From contig SAXG01000045.1 of the NCBI GenBank assembly GCA_012932865.1, positions 1 through 64,000 on the forward strand: a stretch of DNA of 64,000 nucleotides. Reading direction: 5' to 3'. Source of the stretch: Amylostereum areolatum (taxonomy: Eukaryota; Basidiomycota; Agaricomycetes; Russulales; Stereaceae). Positions 62,634 to 64,000 of the stretch are shown one piece after another. The notes under the pieces are model-generated. The model was given only the letters and a program-made list of their open reading frames with translations. It made no database searches and was not told where the DNA came from. Numbering within the stretch: position 1 is the first letter of the stretch; each line of letters begins with the position of its first letter. A program made the translations under genes and the position numbers.

Positions 62634-64000
62634 CTACCGCAGCTCGGAAAGGTCGATGAAGCGCGTCACCCGCCTGAGCGCGCGCTCGTCGCGCGCGTGG
62701 TGCTCCATCTCCTTCTTCATGTGTCTTTCGCAGAGCATCTTGCCGTCGACCTCCCAATACTCCTCCAGCCGCGCCGTGCACCGCTTCCCGCGCTCCCGCC
62801 CGCCCGCGCGCGAGGGCTTGCGGCCGTGCTTCCCGATCCGCCGGCGCATTTCGTTGTCCGAGTCCGAGTCGTCGTCTTCGGACGAGGCGGCGGCGGAGGA
62901 GAACGAGATGTGTTCGCAGGTGAGGTGCGCCGGGTGGTAGCGCGCGCCGGCGTGGGAGACGGCGCAGGGGCCTTCGATGGGCAGGCCGCAGGAGGGCGCG
63001 GCGCAGAGGGAGTCGTTCATCTCGTGGTAGTGGTACTCGCAGAACGGCTTGCCGTCGAAGACGTAGAAGGACTTGTCCGGGAACGGTTTCTGCGCGCGCG
63101 CGCGAGGCGTTAGCGTTCCGACGAAGAAGAACCCGCCAAGGGAAACGGACGTACGTTGCATGTGTGGCAGTTGAAGCATTCGCGGTGATATTTGCCCTTG
63201 AGCTGGCCATCCGACGACGACACCGCTTGTTTCTCGATGGGCTTGCTGCACCTCCGACACTGACGACCACCACGGTGTCAGCCCAGTCCATCCAACAACC
63301 CTCACAAGAAAAAAAAAACGCACCTTGGGCAAATACATCCCCTTCCAACACGACTCGCACAGCACGCCCTTCCCATTCTCCACCCGCACCCACCGTCCGT
63401 CCTCGATCGTCACCCGACAGTTCACGCACACCTTTGGCTGCCTCCGCTCGCTGTCCAACCTCGGCCTCCGCTCGCTCGTCGCCCTTCCCGTCGTCTTCCC
63501 GTCCTCCTCCACCTTCCGTCTCTCCACCACCTCCCGCATCGCGGACGCGCCCCCGCTCTTCGACGGCTTGAGCTTGAGCGCGCCCATCGCCGCCGTCGCG
63601 TCCAGCGCCGCGCTCTCCCTCGCCCTCTCGAGCTTCTTCCGCTCCTGCTCCGCCGCGGCCTGGCCTTTCACCTTGCCCCACGCGAGCGGGCTGTTCTCCC
63701 TCGGCGTGCGCGAGCGCGAACCGTAGTCGTAGTCGGACCCCGTCCCGCTGACCGTGCGCGAGTGCGCGCCTGCGCGCGCGCCCCCGCCCTCGGACAGCGC
63801 CTGGCTCACGCGGCTCGCCGAGCGCGCGTGTCCGCCGTTGTCGGAGCGCAGCTGCCCGAGACGGCTGTCCGAACGCGTGTACTCCGAGCGGCTGTCCGAG
63901 CGTCCGTGCCGGGCGAAGGACAGGTCGTCGCTGCGCTCGCTCACGCTCGTAGGCGAGCGCAAGAGGGCCTCCATCGCGTTGTCGATCCCGCCGCCGGCAG
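62634..64000 (-). CDS. LIM-domain protein (5' end outside the window)
   Basis: Stop TAG at 62634-62636. Upstream part Ser/Arg-rich with repeated SDSR/SR motifs (63974-63700). Then LIM zinc fingers: CVNCRVTIEDGRWVRVENG then LCESCWKGMYL; after an intron CRRCSKPIEKQ and GKYHRECFNCHTC; after another intron FCEYHYHEMNDSLC, CGLPIEGPCAVSHAG, YHPAHLTC, and a final segment with LCERHMKKEMEHH. Introns near 63325-63260 and 63155-63090. Resembles paxillin/Rga-type fungal LIM adaptors. The frame is open past the last visible ATG (63974) to the window edge. Confidence 0.82.
   Translation of the reverse strand, partial: AGGGIDNAMEALLRSPTSVSERSDDLSFARHGRSDSRSEYTRSDSRLGQLRSDNGGHARSASRVSQALSEGGGARAGAHSRTVSGTGSDYDYGSRSRTPRENSPLAWGKVKGQAAAEQERKKLERARESAALDATAAMGALKLKPSKSGGASAMREVVERRKVEEDGKTTGRATSERRPRLDSERRQPKVCVNCRVTIEDGRWVRVENGKGVLCESCWKGMYLPKVRFFFLVRVVGWTGLTPWWSSVSEVQQAHRETSGVVVGWPAQGQISPRMLQLPHMQRTSVSLGGFFFVGTLTPRARAQKPFPDKSFYVFDGKPFCEYHYHEMNDSLCAAPSCGLPIEGPCAVSHAGARYHPAHLTCEHISFSSAAASSEDDDSDSDNEMRRRIGKHGRKPSRAGGRERGKRCTARLEEYWEVDGKMLCERHMKKEMEHHARDERALRRVTRFIDLSELR

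Noticed and set aside
62545..63681. 378-aa minus frame and plus-strand frames over the LIM gene
   Set aside because: Arg/Gly-rich shadows in GC-rich DNA; the LIM cysteines are in the other minus frame.

Overview
The window is nuclear DNA of a filamentous basidiomycete, most likely an Agaricomycete. Host genes have many introns of about 45-70 bp with GTRNGT donors and CTRAY branch points. KDZ transposase and chromodomain Ty3/Gypsy elements are present. One host gene encodes a secreted cytochrome b plus CBM1 protein of the kind made by wood-decay fungi. The genus cannot be named from this sequence.

Positions 1-41330 are a nest of mobile elements. The oldest recognisable layer is a minus-strand, decayed Gypsy element (family A, copy A0; 1-2735 and 20053-20548). 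It is split by a full-length plus-strand copy, A1 (2736-20047), flanked by the 5-bp duplication GTCGT. A1 is itself split inside a 3' ORF by a second chromovirus family, B (copy B1, 10772-17868, duplication ACGAC). A second B copy (B2, 20549-27645) joins A0 to a host-like gene with a tandem VIDLT (SUMO-interacting-motif-like) array and has no target duplication. Copy A2 (29464-40320) sits in a KDZ transposase gene and carries a 655-bp non-autonomous hAT-type element in its pol. A 3' fragment of HSP90 lies against the KDZ relic.

Both Gypsy families are chromoviruses with gag, then pol in the -1 frame (protease, RT, RNase H, integrase, chromodomain). In both, the sequence just after the 5' LTR is complementary to a stretch about 33-34 nt after the LTR TATA box (11 nt in B, 10 nt in A). 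This is the arrangement expected for Tf1-type self-priming. Family A is unusual. Between pol and the 3' LTR it carries a roughly 3-kb block encoding a coiled-coil plus zinc-knuckle protein, a 36-aa ORF identical in both copies, a 127-aa protein, and a single-pass membrane protein that reads into the LTR. This block is the best candidate for something undescribed.

Positions 41350-64000 are ordinary, gene-dense host DNA: HSP90 tail, PIG-H/Gpi15, a TBC RabGAP, an IST1-like ESCRT-III regulator, a multi-pass membrane protein, a retropepsin-fold protein lacking the catalytic Asp, a secreted AA8 cytochrome-CBM1, SNU13, UBC9, proteasome beta5, a SAC/hSac2 phosphoinositide phosphatase and a LIM-domain protein (5' end outside the window). 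SNU13 and the TBC gene contain single-base indels that may be assembly errors, so frameshifts in the transposons should be read with the same caution.
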